Shown here: piece after piece, positions 32,519 to 46,100 of the stretch
How positions within the stretch are numbered: position 1 is the stretch's first letter
How the letters are laid out: each line of letters starts with the position of its first letter
Assembly: GCF_030867095.1 (NCBI RefSeq)
Contig: NC_081824.1
Coordinates: forward strand, 350,708,203-350,772,202
Length of the DNA stretch: 64,000 nt
Direction: 5' to 3'
Source of the DNA: Alligator mississippiensis
Lineage: Eukaryota > Chordata > Crocodylia > Alligatoridae
Position numbers and translations under genes: made by a program
Notes under the pieces: generated by a model
The model's input: only the letters and a program-made list of their open reading frames with translations
What the model was told of the DNA's origin: nothing
The model's database searches: none

Positions 32519-35500
32519 GTGTCAAGTCTGAACTGTGCAGGCAATAAACAGTATTAATCCTTAACATGCAACTGCATACAGCAGGTTCTAACTTTAACAC
32601 TTCTTAACATTCCACATATTTAGTATGGCCTAAGTGTAACTTGTAACTTCACCCTACCCTGTATGAAACTCAGTTAAGCTTTTACCAGTGCCAGTCTTAG
32701 TTTTCCTGTACACAAATGGTGTTTTGTATTGGTTTGGCTACACTGGTCCCAGAATGGGGGCAAATTGCCAACGCAGTGAAGCCTAAGTTGCTGGACAAGA
32801 AGGAAGAACTACCAAAAAGCAACAATGAAGAGAAAGTTTACAGAGACCTGAAGTGTAGCCAGATCTGACTTCATGCAAAAACAGAAGAGCACTGTGGAGC
32901 TGCTAAGGCTTGCGGCTAAAAGAAAACCTAACAAAGAGATGCTGTTCTGTGCTTGTGTGGGTGTGTGTACAATGTCACATATGTGTATGCTGAGAAGTGG
33001 GCTGAGGCTAATATTCATTTCAAGAACACTGAAGGGATGCCTGAAGCACTGTGCAATCATGAAGCAATAAACTGCAATAGGTTGTACATTCTTTGCCTAT
33101 TGGTACATGCCTTTGGCCTTTTGTCACCCAAGCAGCATGGGAAACGGGGCTACTATCATATGCCTTCTTTTGAAACAATCATTAGCATTGTTTGTGGGGC
33201 TTCCACATCACTTTTTTATTATACAAATGTAATTGTTTGGAAAGACAAATTGTAGACAAGAAAGTTAGGATTTTTTAATTAAAATTATTTTTATTTGATC
33301 CTTGGATCCCTTGGTCATTGGTGTTCCCTCCACATTTTATTCCATGAAGCTGAATGACCTTTCAGAACCAGTTTGTGCTCTAGCATTGCCTTTCAACTCT
33401 TGCTGCCTGTATTGAAAAATAAATGAGAAATATTAGGGGCAGAGATTACGTTTCCCTGAATATAAATATCAGACTGTTCACTCAGCCCTACTGGGCACCT
33501 TGATGTCAGCTGCATGAGGGCTTCAGATATGGATACGACACTAATGATGGAGCACCTAAAGTTCTGTTGTAATTTTACACACTACAGTAAGTATTCTGCT
33601 GTCCTGAGCACTCCTGGCAGTCTTCAAAATACACCGCTAAACAAGCCGATCTACTGCTATCCCCATATCAAATGCAATAATCCAGCAAAAGCATAAATTT
33701 AACAAAAACTATTAATCTTCCCAGCAAAATCTCCATTGGAGTTCTACCTCATGTCTCCCTGCTGCTGCAGGGAAAGGTGGGTCTTGTAGGGCTTCCTGCA
33801 GATGTGTTAGACCTACAGAAGAAGTAAATTCCAAAGAGCTGGGTCCTCAGGAGAGCACTCTGGCAATCACATGCTTTCTCACATTGCTGAGTAGATGTGA
33901 CAGTGTGTGACAGACCATTTAGGACTTCTGTAGGTCAAACCAATAGAAGTCAATGGGCAGCCAGCCCAGATAGTAGAGCTGGGGTTTCATGAGAAAAGAA
34001 TCTCTCCCAGGCAAATGGGCTGCTGAAACATACATCAGGAAGTTAGCCACATACATCTAAATAGTTTTGAAATATAATTCATTTCTGTCATTCCTGAACC
34101 AATATTTTTATCAGGTTTTTTTTTTAAGGACAATGTAGAGGGATACAATTATACCAAGAAAAGCATTATGAGTGAATTGCTAACCTGCTATTTAATATTT
34201 AGGTGCTGATATATTGGCTGTCATATTAGTTTTAAAATATGCATCTCTCTTTCTGGTTAGGCACAAGAGAACAGACTAATTATTCAGTCTAACGCTTTGC
34301 ACATACAGTTTCAGTGTCTGCTTGTTTAATTTTTTTATGATAAATTTGATAAGAAGAATGTAAGTTATGTCACATACAAATAACATTTTTTCAGTGGGTG
34401 TGCGATGAACTGCAGCATATTTTGTTCCATGACATTTGTGCTTATTTGACAAGAGACCAAACTTCTGTCTTTGGAACTAAGTTGAGATATCATAGCTATT
34501 TCCAGCAGGTGGCAGATGATATTCATGCTTCTAACACATTCCGGGTGCAAATTATGTGCTTTCCAGGCTGTATACTTAGAGAGTTATTTAAATATACACA
34601 TTATAAAGTAGCTATAAACTGTGCTACCAGCAGCCATAAAATAAGATTGCATAATTGACATAGATTAGTAGTTACGAGTGATAATATGTAATTAAATCCT
34701 TAGGAATTAGTGTTGTATAAAATTGTATTTTTCATTCAGTTTTGGCTTTTAATCTTGATGATCAGAGAAATTGCTGATATTCCAAAAAACCTCCAAATAA
34801 CCATCTGGCTAATTGTGCTTCCTGGTATAATAGTATCTTTGCACATGTGCTATGATGGGAAATAGTTTCACTGCACAGGAGGGTCTGGAAAATAAGCATT
34901 TGGGGCTCTGATTTAAAGAAGTGCATGCTGAAAATGTAGAACCAGATCTTGCTGTGCCTATTTCTGTTGAGTAGCACCTTACTCAAGGAGTTATTCCACA
35001 GACTTCAGTGGCATAATTTCCAGAGTAAGATATTTTTCAGTCTGAGTTAAGGATAAGAGAATCTGGCTGGAAGAGCCCAGATTAACTGCATTTTTTCTGG
35101 GCTAAATTATGTACCCATTACTCTTATTAGTGAGTGGTTATTCACTTGCATGAGTAATCCTGGTGATTTCAATGGTACTTATTCACTGAGGAAAATAAGG
35201 GATTCACAATTTGACCTCCTGACATTGACTTCAAAGAGATTTTCGACCAAGCCAAGATTGTAGGGCCTGGCACATAGGAAATATGTGACTTCATGGAAAA
35301 ATCTATAAAAGGTTTATTGTGACATGTGAGCTGGTTGTGTTACTCACACCAGTGGTTATGGATGAGTTATGCAGGCCTTCGTAATTAAGGTCAATATAAA
35401 CTTTATAGCATTTGTCATATATTTTGTGAGGCAGTGGAGGTTTTGTTTTATAGATGTTTCCAGGTACATGCTTAGTAGGAGCCTTTAAGCCTGTGCCATC

Positions 35501-35930
35501 CTGTTTGGGTAATTTTCTCTGTGGATCTCCACTGTGTTGGGGTCTTCCCTCTTCCTGTGGTTGTTTATGTGGGAGGAGATTACACAGGCTGAGTTCCCTG
35601 CTGGCTTCAGATGTTCTGCCACAATTAAATGAAAGTAGTTTGAAGGTTTGTGTTAGGAAGGTGGAGTGAGGGTGGAGGTCTATGATCTCAAGCTATTTCC
35701 ATCTGAGAATAAGTAGGCAGACTGCAGCTCAATTAAAGACGTGCAAGCAACTGGAGTATGAAGGCCATTTAGATCACAGATAAAGATATATGTTTGTTTG
35801 TGAAGTACAGTCATTCATGAGACTATTGTTGTTGTGCCCAGCACATGTGCCTGAATCTCCCAGGCTTGCAAATGCACTGTAGCCTTGTTTCTTGTCGCAC
35901 TTTTCTAATCCATTTGTGTAATTTGTTTTG
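32519..35930. other. Intergenic, nothing recognised
   Basis: About 3.4 kb of AT-rich sequence without recognised exons or repeats. It is one of the few long repeat-poor stretches and could hold regulatory sequence. Confidence 0.35.
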
Positions 35931-35937
35931 TTTATGC

Positions 35938-36224
35938 CAGTGGTTCTCAACCTTTCTGGACTCGAGGCAACCCTCATTGGACTTGTGGCACCCCTCCATA
36001 ACCTGTGAATTGAGCTGCATCCACTTTTAAAAACTAATTAATATATTATAGTGCCTACCTCCTCCAAAGGGGCTAGGAAGTGGGGGTGGGAAATAATTCA
36101 GGCAGGAACAAGCCTGAGCCTGCATTTATTAGTTGAGCTTATCTGTTTATTTCCTCATACCTCAACACTTTTCAAAGGATCTGCTGGCACCCCAGGTGTC
36201 CCGACACCCTTATTGAGAATCATG
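35938..36224. mobile_element. hAT MITE, TIR CAGTGGTTCTCAACC
   Basis: The ends CAGTGGTTCTCAACC and TTGAGAATCATG are the classic Charlie-type hAT termini. Flanks GTTTATGC (35930-35937) and GTATATAC (36225-36232) match at 6 of 8 bases. The 287-base interior has no coding capacity. Confidence 0.82.
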
Positions 36225-36349
36225 GTATATACCTTTCCATAGTTGTCATCTCATTGATAACTGGCATTCTCCCCAGGTCTCTAACTAAATCTGTCATTCG
36301 TATTTTTTTCTCTACATATATTTATTATCACCAAAATCTGACCTTTCCT

Positions 36350-36830
36350 CATTATCACTATTACTAATCATCATGTCCATGTCTTGATCACTTCTTACCT
36401 TGATTACTATGAACTCCTTCATTTTGACTTTTCCTTTTCTTACCTTTCTCCCTAAAATTTATTCAAAATGCAACTGCTGAAGAAGTCTTCTTTTGCTAAC
36501 ACTCTAACCAGGATAGCCATTGTTGCTACTCCTTTGCTCATTTCTGACATCATAATCAAGCTCTTAATCTTCAGTGCCCTACATAATCTCATCCATCTTT
36601 AATTTATTTGAGAAATATACCAATCATGGGCTCCTTATGCTTCTGCTAGTGCTGTTTCTCACTGCTCCACTTGTTACCCTCCCTCCTTCTCTTACACTTG
36701 GTTTTGTGCCTTTTTACCAAACTGGCTCTTAAACCTGGAATTATCTCCTGTTCCTGTCCACCTGATCCTTTTTTCTATTCTCTAAATTCTTCTCTCAGAC
36801 TTTAATTTGCCAGGAATACTTAATACTTTC
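36350..36830 (+). mobile_element. Old LINE fragment (CR1/L2/L3-like RT C-terminus)
   Basis: Words such as TTCAAAATGCAACTGCTGA, CCCTACATAATCTC and the order of translated pieces (IQNA, then ALHNL-like) follow the C-terminal part of an ancient LINE RT. Many stops and gaps show great age. The subfamily is not certain. Confidence 0.45.
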
Positions 36831-36859
36831 AGCGTTTACCTGTCTTTGTGAATGATGAC

Positions 36860-37815
36860 TGTCGCAGGGCACTAGTGCCTGCTCCTCTTAGAGCAGATTG
36901 CCCGGGGAGAGAGCACAAAGAGCCAGACAAGAACCCAGGTGCAGGTTGCCATGACAACCGGTTAATGAGGGAATTGGCCACACTTGCACCCAGTCAGCTG
37001 GCTGGAGGATGCAGGGCCCTAGGCCCATATAAGCCCCAGGGCGGGGAACCAGGCAGTTGATTCCTTGTCAGCAGCCGAAGGGGAAGGAGGCACTAGGAAG
37101 GAAAGGCCCAGAGATGTGGTAGCCGGCAGATGCGCTACCCTTAGAACAAAGGGGATGTGAGGAACCCAGGAGGTATCCTTGCCTACTAGGCGCTGAGCCT
37201 CAGAGAGGGAGCTTTACTCTTTTAAAGGGGCAGAACATGATGTGAGTTCTGCATTATGTTACAGTCCAGGGACTCATGGTGGTTGGTTGTGGTTGGTGTG
37301 CTGCCTGATAACACTGGTGGTTTGGGTGAGACTATTTGGGGAAGGAGGAGGCCTCATTGGGGGCCCCACTGCAGTGTGGGGATGCTGGTGTCAGAGAGGG
37401 TGCAGTATTTGGGAGTACAGAGCCTAGCACCAGAGAGGATGCAGAGACAGGGTTGCTGAGAGCCCAGTGAGGACAAGGGGCCAAATTAATACGAGGCCTA
37501 GGCAAGACAACGCCAGTGTCGTCTACGAGGCTTGGGGCATGGTAAAGGGGTGGTTGGAGCCATGCATATGGCCCATATGGCTGAGAGACTCAGGAACCAT
37601 CCACAGTGAAGTGGGACATCAAGGGGTTTAGAAACAACAGGGTTAATAGGATCTAGCCCGACCGTGTTCAAAACTAAAGTTAAAGGGCAGCGTCCCTATA
37701 TTCATCATACCAACAAGACATGGCAGGTGAGAACAAGGGTGCTTGTAGGGCAAGACTGGCACAGTTAAGGACCTGGGGGTAACATGGCCACTCCTAGGTA
37801 CCCCACCCTGCTACA
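36860..37815. mobile_element. Solo LTR fossil (endogenous retrovirus type)
   Basis: The 956-base element starts TGTCGCAGGG and ends CCCTGCTACA, short inverted repeats of TG...CA type, and is flanked by ATGAC at 36855-36859 and 37816-37820. A TATA-like CATATAAG lies near 37025. Five-base duplications and TG...CA ends are typical of retroviral LTRs. No internal retroviral region is present. The exact duplication suggests moderate age. Family not assigned. Confidence 0.78.
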
Positions 37816-37820
37816 ATGAC

Positions 37821-38357
37821 GTTGTTGCTATTAACTGTAATTATATGTGTGTGTGTGTATAAAATACATATCCTGTATTCCTTGGATTACAAATTACTTG
37901 GGTAGAAAACGAACTTGGCAATTTTTTTACATTATCTTACACAACACCGTGTCATTATTTTTTGTAAGCTGTCCAGATACTACTGTGTGGTCTTATTAGA
38001 GCACCAATGTGCAGTGTTTCACAAATGAGATAGATAAACAAGGATTTCACTATCTTGTTTCTAGCAGTGTCTAGTGTTTGGTGCAGAATGTTTTGGAACA
38101 TACTTACTAGAACAGGACTATATTTTTACCATGTTATATTGCTGCAGCTGTGGTTAGCTGAATTGCCCAACCTGATATGCTTTCCATTAAAAATAAAATT
38201 GAGGGATCCACTAATGGAGGGGTCTTTCTGAGCTGGGAAGGTGGGGTCTGCCTGCTTTAACATTCTTCCACACTCCCTCCTTGGTCTAAAGTAAGCTAAG
38301 CAGATTAAACTTTTTAGACATTCTGCAAAGTCTGTACCTTTCCCTAGGCATTCAGAG
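37821..38357. other. Intergenic, nothing recognised
   Basis: AT-rich sequence with a short TG/TA patch at 37846-37862. Confidence 0.4.
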
Positions 38358-39467
38358 CAGGGGTGTCAAACGTATGGCCCACGGGCTGGATCTGGTCCAC
38401 AGGGCTGGGCCATCTGACTCTCATACTTTTGCCCCAACTCTGGTTGCGATGGGGGGATTTTCCCACAGTGGCAGCCAAGCATCTGGGTGACAGCTGCAGT
38501 ACTGGAGTCCCAGCCCCACAATAGGAAGAAGCCCAGCACCATGGCCTGGTCCTATGGTGGCAGTCAAGTGCCTACAATGCCAGGCTTCTTCCCAGAGGGC
38601 TGCTGGGGTTCCAGCACTGTAGCTCTTACCTGGGTAATTGGCTGCAGCTGTAGGAAGAAGCTATAGTTCTGCTGGGGCTCCAGTATTGTAGCTCTTGCCT
38701 GGGTGCTGGATGCTGCTGCTGGGGCTCTAGTGCTGTAGCTCTGGCTTGTCTGCAAGGAACCCCAGTGAGAGCAGTAGCACTGGAGCCCCAGATGCATTAC
38801 AGGAAGCAGTGCCATAGCCATTGGTGACGTGTAGGAGATGCATGTTCCCCTCTTGAGATTGGCTGCCTGCAGGTGGTCGCCGCCTGTCACTTGCCCCCCC
38901 CCCCCCCTTGCCACCAACACCATGGCAGCCACCTGTGGAAGCTCCCCACTTGCTGCTGCCATGCCCCCACTGCCGACACTGCTGCCGCTGCCTGTGGGCG
39001 ATCACCATGCCCCCCTCAGCCCCTGGCAACAAAGTTTGGTGTCCAGGGCAAAGTCCACAGTGGCAGCCTGCCCTTGCCCTTTGCACAGATCCAGGGGGCA
39101 CCCCCCCCCAATGCTTGCCCAGGAGTGCACAGAGCAGCTGGAGCCACCCTTCCCCTATTTCTGTGCCCCCCACCCCCCAAATGAGCCACTTGCAGGTCCA
39201 TCCTGTGTCCTGCCCTGACTGGGGAGCGCCTGTTGACACCCCTTTGCTTTGGTGCCTGGGGCAGGCACTGGGCCTTTGGCTTTGGTGCCTGGGCCTTTCC
39301 CCCTAGGTCCTAGAATGGTCAGGCACCGTGTGTGCTGGCTCTGGCATGGTGGGGGTTCATGGGCTCCATCCAGCCCAAGCAGCTGACCTTACACCATTCA
39401 TTCAGTCCATAGACTGATCCCATACCACTCACCCAGCCTGCAGAGCCAGGCAAGTTTGACAGCCCTG
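38358..39467. mobile_element. hAT MITE, TIR CAGGGGTGTCAAAC, 1.1 kb
   Basis: The ends CAGGGGTGTCAAAC and GTTTGACAGCCCTG are good inverted repeats. Flanks ATTCAGAG and CTTTAGAG match at 6 of 8 bases. The subterminal ATGGCCCACGGGCTGGATC wording is typical of this group. Three repeats of CTGCTGGGGYTCCAG...TGTAGCTCT lie at about 38600-38750. A core GCACAGATCCAGGGGGCAC at about 39085 is shared with the elements at 18435 and 23695. No transposase. Confidence 0.85.
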
Positions 39468-42400
39468 CTTTAGAGACAAGGTGGGCTGAAGTAACTGAGC
39501 CTACAGTGTAGGGATCTGGTTTCTTTTGTTGGCTTTATATCTATTAGAGGGACCATGCAATTCACTTTGATAGTACTGTGAAAATTAATAATGCAACTAG
39601 TTCTGAATCCAGCAATGGGAACCTTAATGAATAATCCCACCTACTATGTGAAAACAATTGTGTGAAGCTAAGCATGACAATTAGGTATGGCAACTGAGGT
39701 TTCTTTTCTCACTCCTGCAGCTGATAATTTTATGTTTGAAGCATATGGTTGGATTACCCCCATCATGTTAGCTTGTAAATTGCTATAAATGCTATTAGTG
39801 CTCATAAAATGATCCAACTCTTTTGAAAACCTAGCCACAGTATTTGATTTCAATTATCAGTGCAGACACTGAATTCCAATTAAAGTATATCATTTTCTCC
39901 TATCTGTTCTAAATGTATTGCCTCCTCAGTATCACTGAAAATATCCCCTTAATTTTCATATTATTGGTCAAAGCAAAAATAAGGGATTGATCCATTTACC
40001 AGATTTTCATCTTTTCAACAATTTCAGTCACCTCATCTATAACAATCTATCTATGTTGCTCTTCAAAAGATCTTTTCAGTTGGTGCTCTGTCTGTTATTA
40101 AGACCAGACAACAGTAATTGGACACAACAACGGCATGGTGTTAAGATAAGGCCATTATAATTTGGGAGATTCATTTTAGAACTATTTTGAGGAAACCCAG
40201 TACCCTTACTGTGGGTTTATAACACCACCACCAGCCAACAGTTGTTATTTTTGTAGACCTCCCTTCTCTAACAAATTACCAGTGTTTTGCCATGATAAGC
40301 TATGATTCCAGAAGTTCTGATCCTGCAAAACATTCACACACTTGCATAATGTTACACAGGTGAAGTCATAGTGAAAAATTAAACATGCTTAATGTTAAAT
40401 AATTTTCTGAATTGATCTTTGGGCTTGAAGAGAGTCACAATGGCAGCAAATTAAGTTGTAGAGAGCTGCAATGTGCCATTCTGCTGCAGTTTTGTATCCT
40501 GCTATGTTGTTGTCATAACTTAATACAACCTTGCCTTGAAGCAATGTTACAAGACAAACATTGCAAAGCTATGTCAATAATACTTAAGCTATTTTTTTAG
40601 CTCTAGGTACCTAATGTTACACTCTTAAATCTATATTTAGGTCCTAGCTTTTTTTTTTTTTTTTTTTACTTTTACAATACCTCAATCTTGTGCAAAGCAT
40701 TTTACAGATATCTAGTTAACCTTCACAATCCATCTGTAACGTGGATACGTATTATCATCTCCCTTTTATAGAAGAGGAAAGACGGGTGACGTTAAACAAC
40801 TTACTCAGGGTCACAAATCATGTTTACAAAACATGAGAGTAAAACTCAGGAGTTCTTGGTTCCCAAGACTGTTCTTAAACCCAGATATCACATCTCTGAA
40901 GGCTCCTTAATAGTCACTTCTTAATGGTGCCTTGTGAGTGACTTTTTAAAAACAAAACAAAACATACCTAATAATCTTACCACCAGATCACTGTTTAGTC
41001 ACCATTGTATTAACATAAAAAAAAATCTCCCAACCCTCCCCCAAATAAATAGCCTTCTATTAAGAAGACATTGTGGTGCCATGCTCAGTTTATATACTTA
41101 TAGAAATGTGGTGCAAATGCTGTGCTATCTTGTATTTGATGACTATTATTTCTTTGTATTAGTGGTAGCACCTATTGGCACTTGTCATGGATTAGGACCA
41201 CAGTGCACTAACACTTTGTAAATGTCTGGCCAAAAATTGTTCTTGCCCCCAAAGACTGTTTAAATTGCAGGCATTCGTTTAATTTCCTCTCTAACAGGAC
41301 CAAACACTCTGGTATGAAACAACCAGAATTTCTGTCATTTTCCTAGTTTTGAAGTTGGTTATCAGCTTTCCAGTCCCTAAAACTATCATGCTTTATAATA
41401 AATAATATTTAGTATTTACCTACAACTCTTCAACTGTAGAACTCAAAACACCGAAAAAAGGTAAAGAGATACTGACATAGCTGGGAACTGATTTGCCTAG
41501 GATAACACAGAAAGTCAGTGGCAAAGCTGAAAGTACAGTCACGATGCTCTTATTATCTTTATTAATTTTTCACTTTTCATTTCTTTGAATTCTGGAAAAC
41601 TTTGCTTTTTGGAACAATTTGCTCTTCCTATAGAAGAGTCAAAATGTGTGTTTTGCTGTACAGGCTTCTCAAGTGTTCCATTATGTGTGTAACGTGATGT
41701 GCTGTAGTAGGAGCCTTTCTTTTTCTGGTGATTGTGGTGAGACTGATGTCCAAAAATGTTGAGAATGAGTAAACATATAAAAAATATAGCAGTGTTGTGG
41801 TACACCACAACAGTACCCTGAAAGTAGGTTCTTGTTTTGTTAGCTTCGTGCATTATGTTAAAGGAGATTTAAAAACTTTTTAAAATTTATGTTTCCTCTC
41901 AAGAGAAAGCTATCATCTAGATCACTGAAAGGAAGTGATTTTCTTGCCGGGCACAAATGAGTCACAGTAAATGACCTTCTTTGTAGTTTAAATTAGACCC
42001 AAAAATCCTCTGAAGAGCTGGTACATAAACCCATACAGTTCAGATAAAGAAAAGCACTGAAATACATTGTTGTTAAGAGACATTCAGATCCAAAAAGAAG
42101 TATTCCACTTTGCCTGGATTCTTTTTTCATTATTATCAGACTGCTAGTACCTGTAAATTGCATGCTGCATACATTTTGTATACAAATATATGCAATGCAC
42201 CACTGCAGAACTTGATTTTGCATCTTAACAAAGAAGGGCTCAAAGAAGTGATTACCCTACTTTATTTTGGATGTCTTTACCATACATTTGAGTTTGGGTA
42301 TTGAGAGGAAGAAAGGAAGGTCTCAGCGCTCTTTACAGAAATGCTTATGGATCTTTCTAGTTGCTATATTCCAGAGACAATAAAGAGAGTTGCTATACTC

Positions 42401-42488
42401 CAGAGACAATAAAGGCAAATTTGTCTGGCCAGTTCATATGGGACCACAGAACTGTTTCCAACATTTTCATTATATCCATGTGTGATAC
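39468..42488. other. Intergenic, nothing recognised
   Basis: About 3 kb of AT-rich sequence, with a T run at 40650-40667. No exon or repeat family recognised. A tandem pair TTGCTATAYTCCAGAGACAATAAAG lies at 42360-42414. Confidence 0.35.
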
Positions 42489-42496
42489 CTATTTAT

Positions 42497-43098
42497 TAGG
42501 GCTCTGCGAAGCTTTGGGTGGTGATTTGATTCAGAGGAGATTCAGTCCAGTTTGGTGGCCAAATCTCTGAATTGAATCAGGGGACCAATTTAAAGGTCCA
42601 AATTGATTTTTAAAAAAGATTTGGAAAAGATTCGGAGAGCTTTGATTTGGGCAGTCCCTGCTGGCTGCAGAAGGGAGCTGCAGCCGACTTGGAGCTGGTA
42701 GGTACTAGGGGTGAGGGCACCCTTTTTCTTAAAGGGCCAGAGCTGGCCTGGGCAGGGCACCTGTGGGGGGGCTGGGGGAGCGAGGGGGGGATCGGGGGGC
42801 TCATGTAAAGCCCCCCCATGCAGCGTGGGGTGGTGGGGTGCAGCAGGGATTGCCCCTTGCCCAGCAGCACCCAGTGAGTTGGGGCTTTTTTTAACAAGCG
42901 GTGGGAGCTGGGGTGGGCAGGGCAGCAATTGCTGGGCTAGGAGAGTAGGTGGCTGGTTCAGAGATTCATCAGCAGCCAAATCTCTGAATCGGATTCGGCC
43001 GAAGCGAATCAGAACAGTGATTCGAATCACCAAATCGAATCGCTGTCCCCCGAATTGGCCAAAACCGAAGTGAATATTAGACACGTCGCATAAGCCTA
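42497..43098. mobile_element. hAT MITE, TIR TAGGGCTNTGCGAA, exact 8-bp duplication
   Basis: Starts TAGGGCTCTGCGAAGC and ends CGTCGCATAAGCCTA, flanked by CTATTTAT at 42489-42496 and 43099-43106. Subterminal GATTCG/CGAATC words are repeated on both sides, as is usual for binding sites of a transposase. The interior is GC-rich and non-coding. A right-end fragment of the same family lies at 61075-61172. Confidence 0.88.
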
Positions 43099-43106
43099 CT
43101 ATTTAT

Positions 43107-46100
43107 AGCTTTTATTGCATCATGACCAAGTGCTGAAAGTACCGGTCTCTACTGATATTAATGATATCACTTTTAAGTTCTTGACACCTTAGGAGGAAAA
43201 ACCAGCCAGAAAATCAAATGCCTTGAGGTCTGTCTGAAGAACAGGTCTATTTGTGTTGTGTAAAGTTTAGGGTCTAACCCATCTAGATTATGCCAGGAAG
43301 GGTGCTTGTTTGTTCCAGTTACGAATGCATTTGAGATGAGTACATTCATCACAAAGAACTGGACTGAAACTATCAACTCTTCATATAGGTCACAGAACAG
43401 ATAGAAGATAGTATCAACTTTGAATCATTGCAAAATTATGCTAGCTTTTAACTGGAGCTCATGAGACCCTATAACCTTTTACACCCTGTTTCATGTGGTG
43501 TCCAGAAATATGCTTTCCATATTTCCTTAAGATTTCATTTAATGGAAATAAAGACAGACTAACCCACTGAAATGAAAACAGTGCATCAGGAGTACTTGTT
43601 ACTGGGAAAGCAAGAAATTAAAGATGAAGTAGTTTAGGCATGCATCAAGAAAAACAGAATGCAGGGAGGAGGCTGACAGGATGATACACAAGGAGCATTG
43701 TCAAGGGAAAAGGTCAAATGGAAAGTAGTTGCTAAAAATCACAAGGAGACAAATTTGTTGTTCCTCGTGATAGATGTTAATTGGTGGGTTATAAAGATTC
43801 TTAATATCTTCACTAATTAAAATGTAAGAAGGTGACAGTTCTTCCTGAGTGGTCATAATGTTTTTAGTTTTTCTTATTAAATTAATGGAATCTACAGAGC
43901 TTTTGGAAATTTCTTCTATTCTTTTATACCTAGGTCTAGTGGTTTGGGTACCAGATTAAGCTTTAAGAAATCTGAGTTTAAATCCTAGCTGTTCCACAGA
44001 CTTCCTGTGACACTGGGCAAGTTATAGTATGCCTGCATTCTTTTTAATATCAGGGAAGGGATGCTGCTGCCTCTCTACCACACAGGAATATTGTGAAGAT
44101 AAATTTATTAGGGTGGATTGCGTTAATTTCCCCATCTCTAACTACTGGTATTTATTACATCTTCTAAATATGATTTACGGCTTTTCTGGCAGTTTATAAT
44201 GGGCTGGCAAAGTATGACACAAACATCAACCCTGTTACCAGTAGTCTGATCCTGCCTGGAAATGTTAAATGAGTTACAGCTGCTCAGTTAGACTTCGCCT
44301 AAAAAATGGGGTGTGCTTTACTTTGAAGAGGGCTCTCCTAATAAATAAACCTGATAGGAATAAAGACCCAGGTAGGGTTTTTTTGTTTTGTTTTGTTTTG
44401 TTTTAAATCTCTTGTTCAGCTAGTTCAGGTCACGACTCTTCCCTCCATAGATTGATCTTCACTAGCAACATTGAAGGAACCTCTCCCCCCCCCCCAAAAA
44501 ATCCCCCAACAGCACAACAAACAAACAACAAAGCAAAACCAAAAAACTACAGTGCTGCTACCTGGTATGCATTGGTGTGGTTTGGAAATTAATGGATACT
44601 TTGGGATGGAGAGAGGTTGTAACAAAACATCCAATAGAACTTTTTAGGCTCCTCACCAATTAATTAGATTATCATATTGCTTCAATCTCTTTTAAAGTTA
44701 AGACCATTCAAAACCATACTGTTTCGGGAAAAGTGAGTTTTCTGCATGGACACATCTAACGCCAACTTGAGAGTGTCACGCATTGATAGTGTGTAGAAGG
44801 AAATATTATTTTAGCAATATTTCAGGCTTATGGCACCCTTGGAGCCTGGAGTCCTCCCTTCATGGCTTGTAAAATTGTGCAGTGGAGCCTTATTTTAAGC
44901 GCTGAAGCTGGGAGCTATTGTAACTGTCAGATAGAGGATGCTGTTGGCCATTTAGATCATTAATAACTGCAACAAGCCGTTATTAATGATAAACACTTTT
45001 GGTATGTTTCAAATATGACTACAGATGAGCACAATTTTTTTTGTGGCCCACAGTAAACCATAATGGATTATGAGCTATGTGGTACCTGTACTTATTCCTG
45101 TGTAACTTGTTTTGCTTTTAGATGTAAAACACAACAGAATATGGCCCCACAACTCTTATCTAAGAACAGAGTAATGCTTGGCATAAAGGAAAAATATACA
45201 TATTAATTGTACTTTACCAACACTAGTGACGCCTCCTGGCTCTTTCTGGTACAGCAGAGATGCAGAAAATGAGTCTAAAACAAGTTATTTAGAATTTGAT
45301 TCTTGTGAGGAAGTAAGCCTTAAGAATGAGGCTTGCAAGAGAAAGAAGTTTAACATTCAGTTTTTGGATGAAATTGCATGAGGTAGAGAAGTGGCAGGAT
45401 TGGGAAGTAAAGCAAATGTGTCAGTTTTATTTAGCAAATGGTCTAATGCCACCCATGAAAATGGGAATGGGAAGAGGTAAAATATTCTCTCTGAGGTGGA
45501 GTATTTAACAATTAGAAAAAGGAAGCATGTTTCGCTATAGGCTTATTGTTTTCAGTAGTACCTGTTACTGAGACATAAAATAATTTTTCCCTACTAATAA
45601 ATCACTGTGTCTCTACTTTATGTTAATGATAAGTCCTGTAGCATAGAAAAGGTGAGGCCTGCCCACTTGTGTATAATCAAAATGGCTTAGTTTCCATGCT
45701 TGTGCAGCATTTTATGAATCAAGTTGGTTGCTATGCTTCATCAATGTTGAAAGAATTACAAATATAAGCTATTTTAATATGACTCCCTTCATAAGGGGAG
45801 GATTTTATGAAGCACTTAGAGGATTTGCATGCTGAGAATCTCTAATCTTATAAGTGAGAAGTATAATTTGGCTGCATAGACAAAGAGGATTGAACCAGAG
45901 AATTCCCCAAAATACTTATTGCTTCCTTTTCTCAATTTCTAACCTTGGCAGTTTCCTCCTGGAGTCAGGAGCATACCTGCTTGCAGGGAACACGGAAATG
46001 CTCAAGGTCTTCCTCTCTGCAGACCCCAGGCTTCCGTAATAGCTAGGAGTTACCAATTGCTATTTAAAACTCTCTTTTTTTCAACATTACGTATCCATCA

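Noticed and set aside
35454-35669. 71-codon frame MFPGTCLVG... as a small secreted protein
   Set aside because: Short frame, no supporting splice or promoter signal and nothing recognisable in the sequence.
38727-39306. Pro/His-rich frames of 103-170 codons
   Set aside because: Inside the hAT MITE at 38358-39467, low-complexity, no family match.
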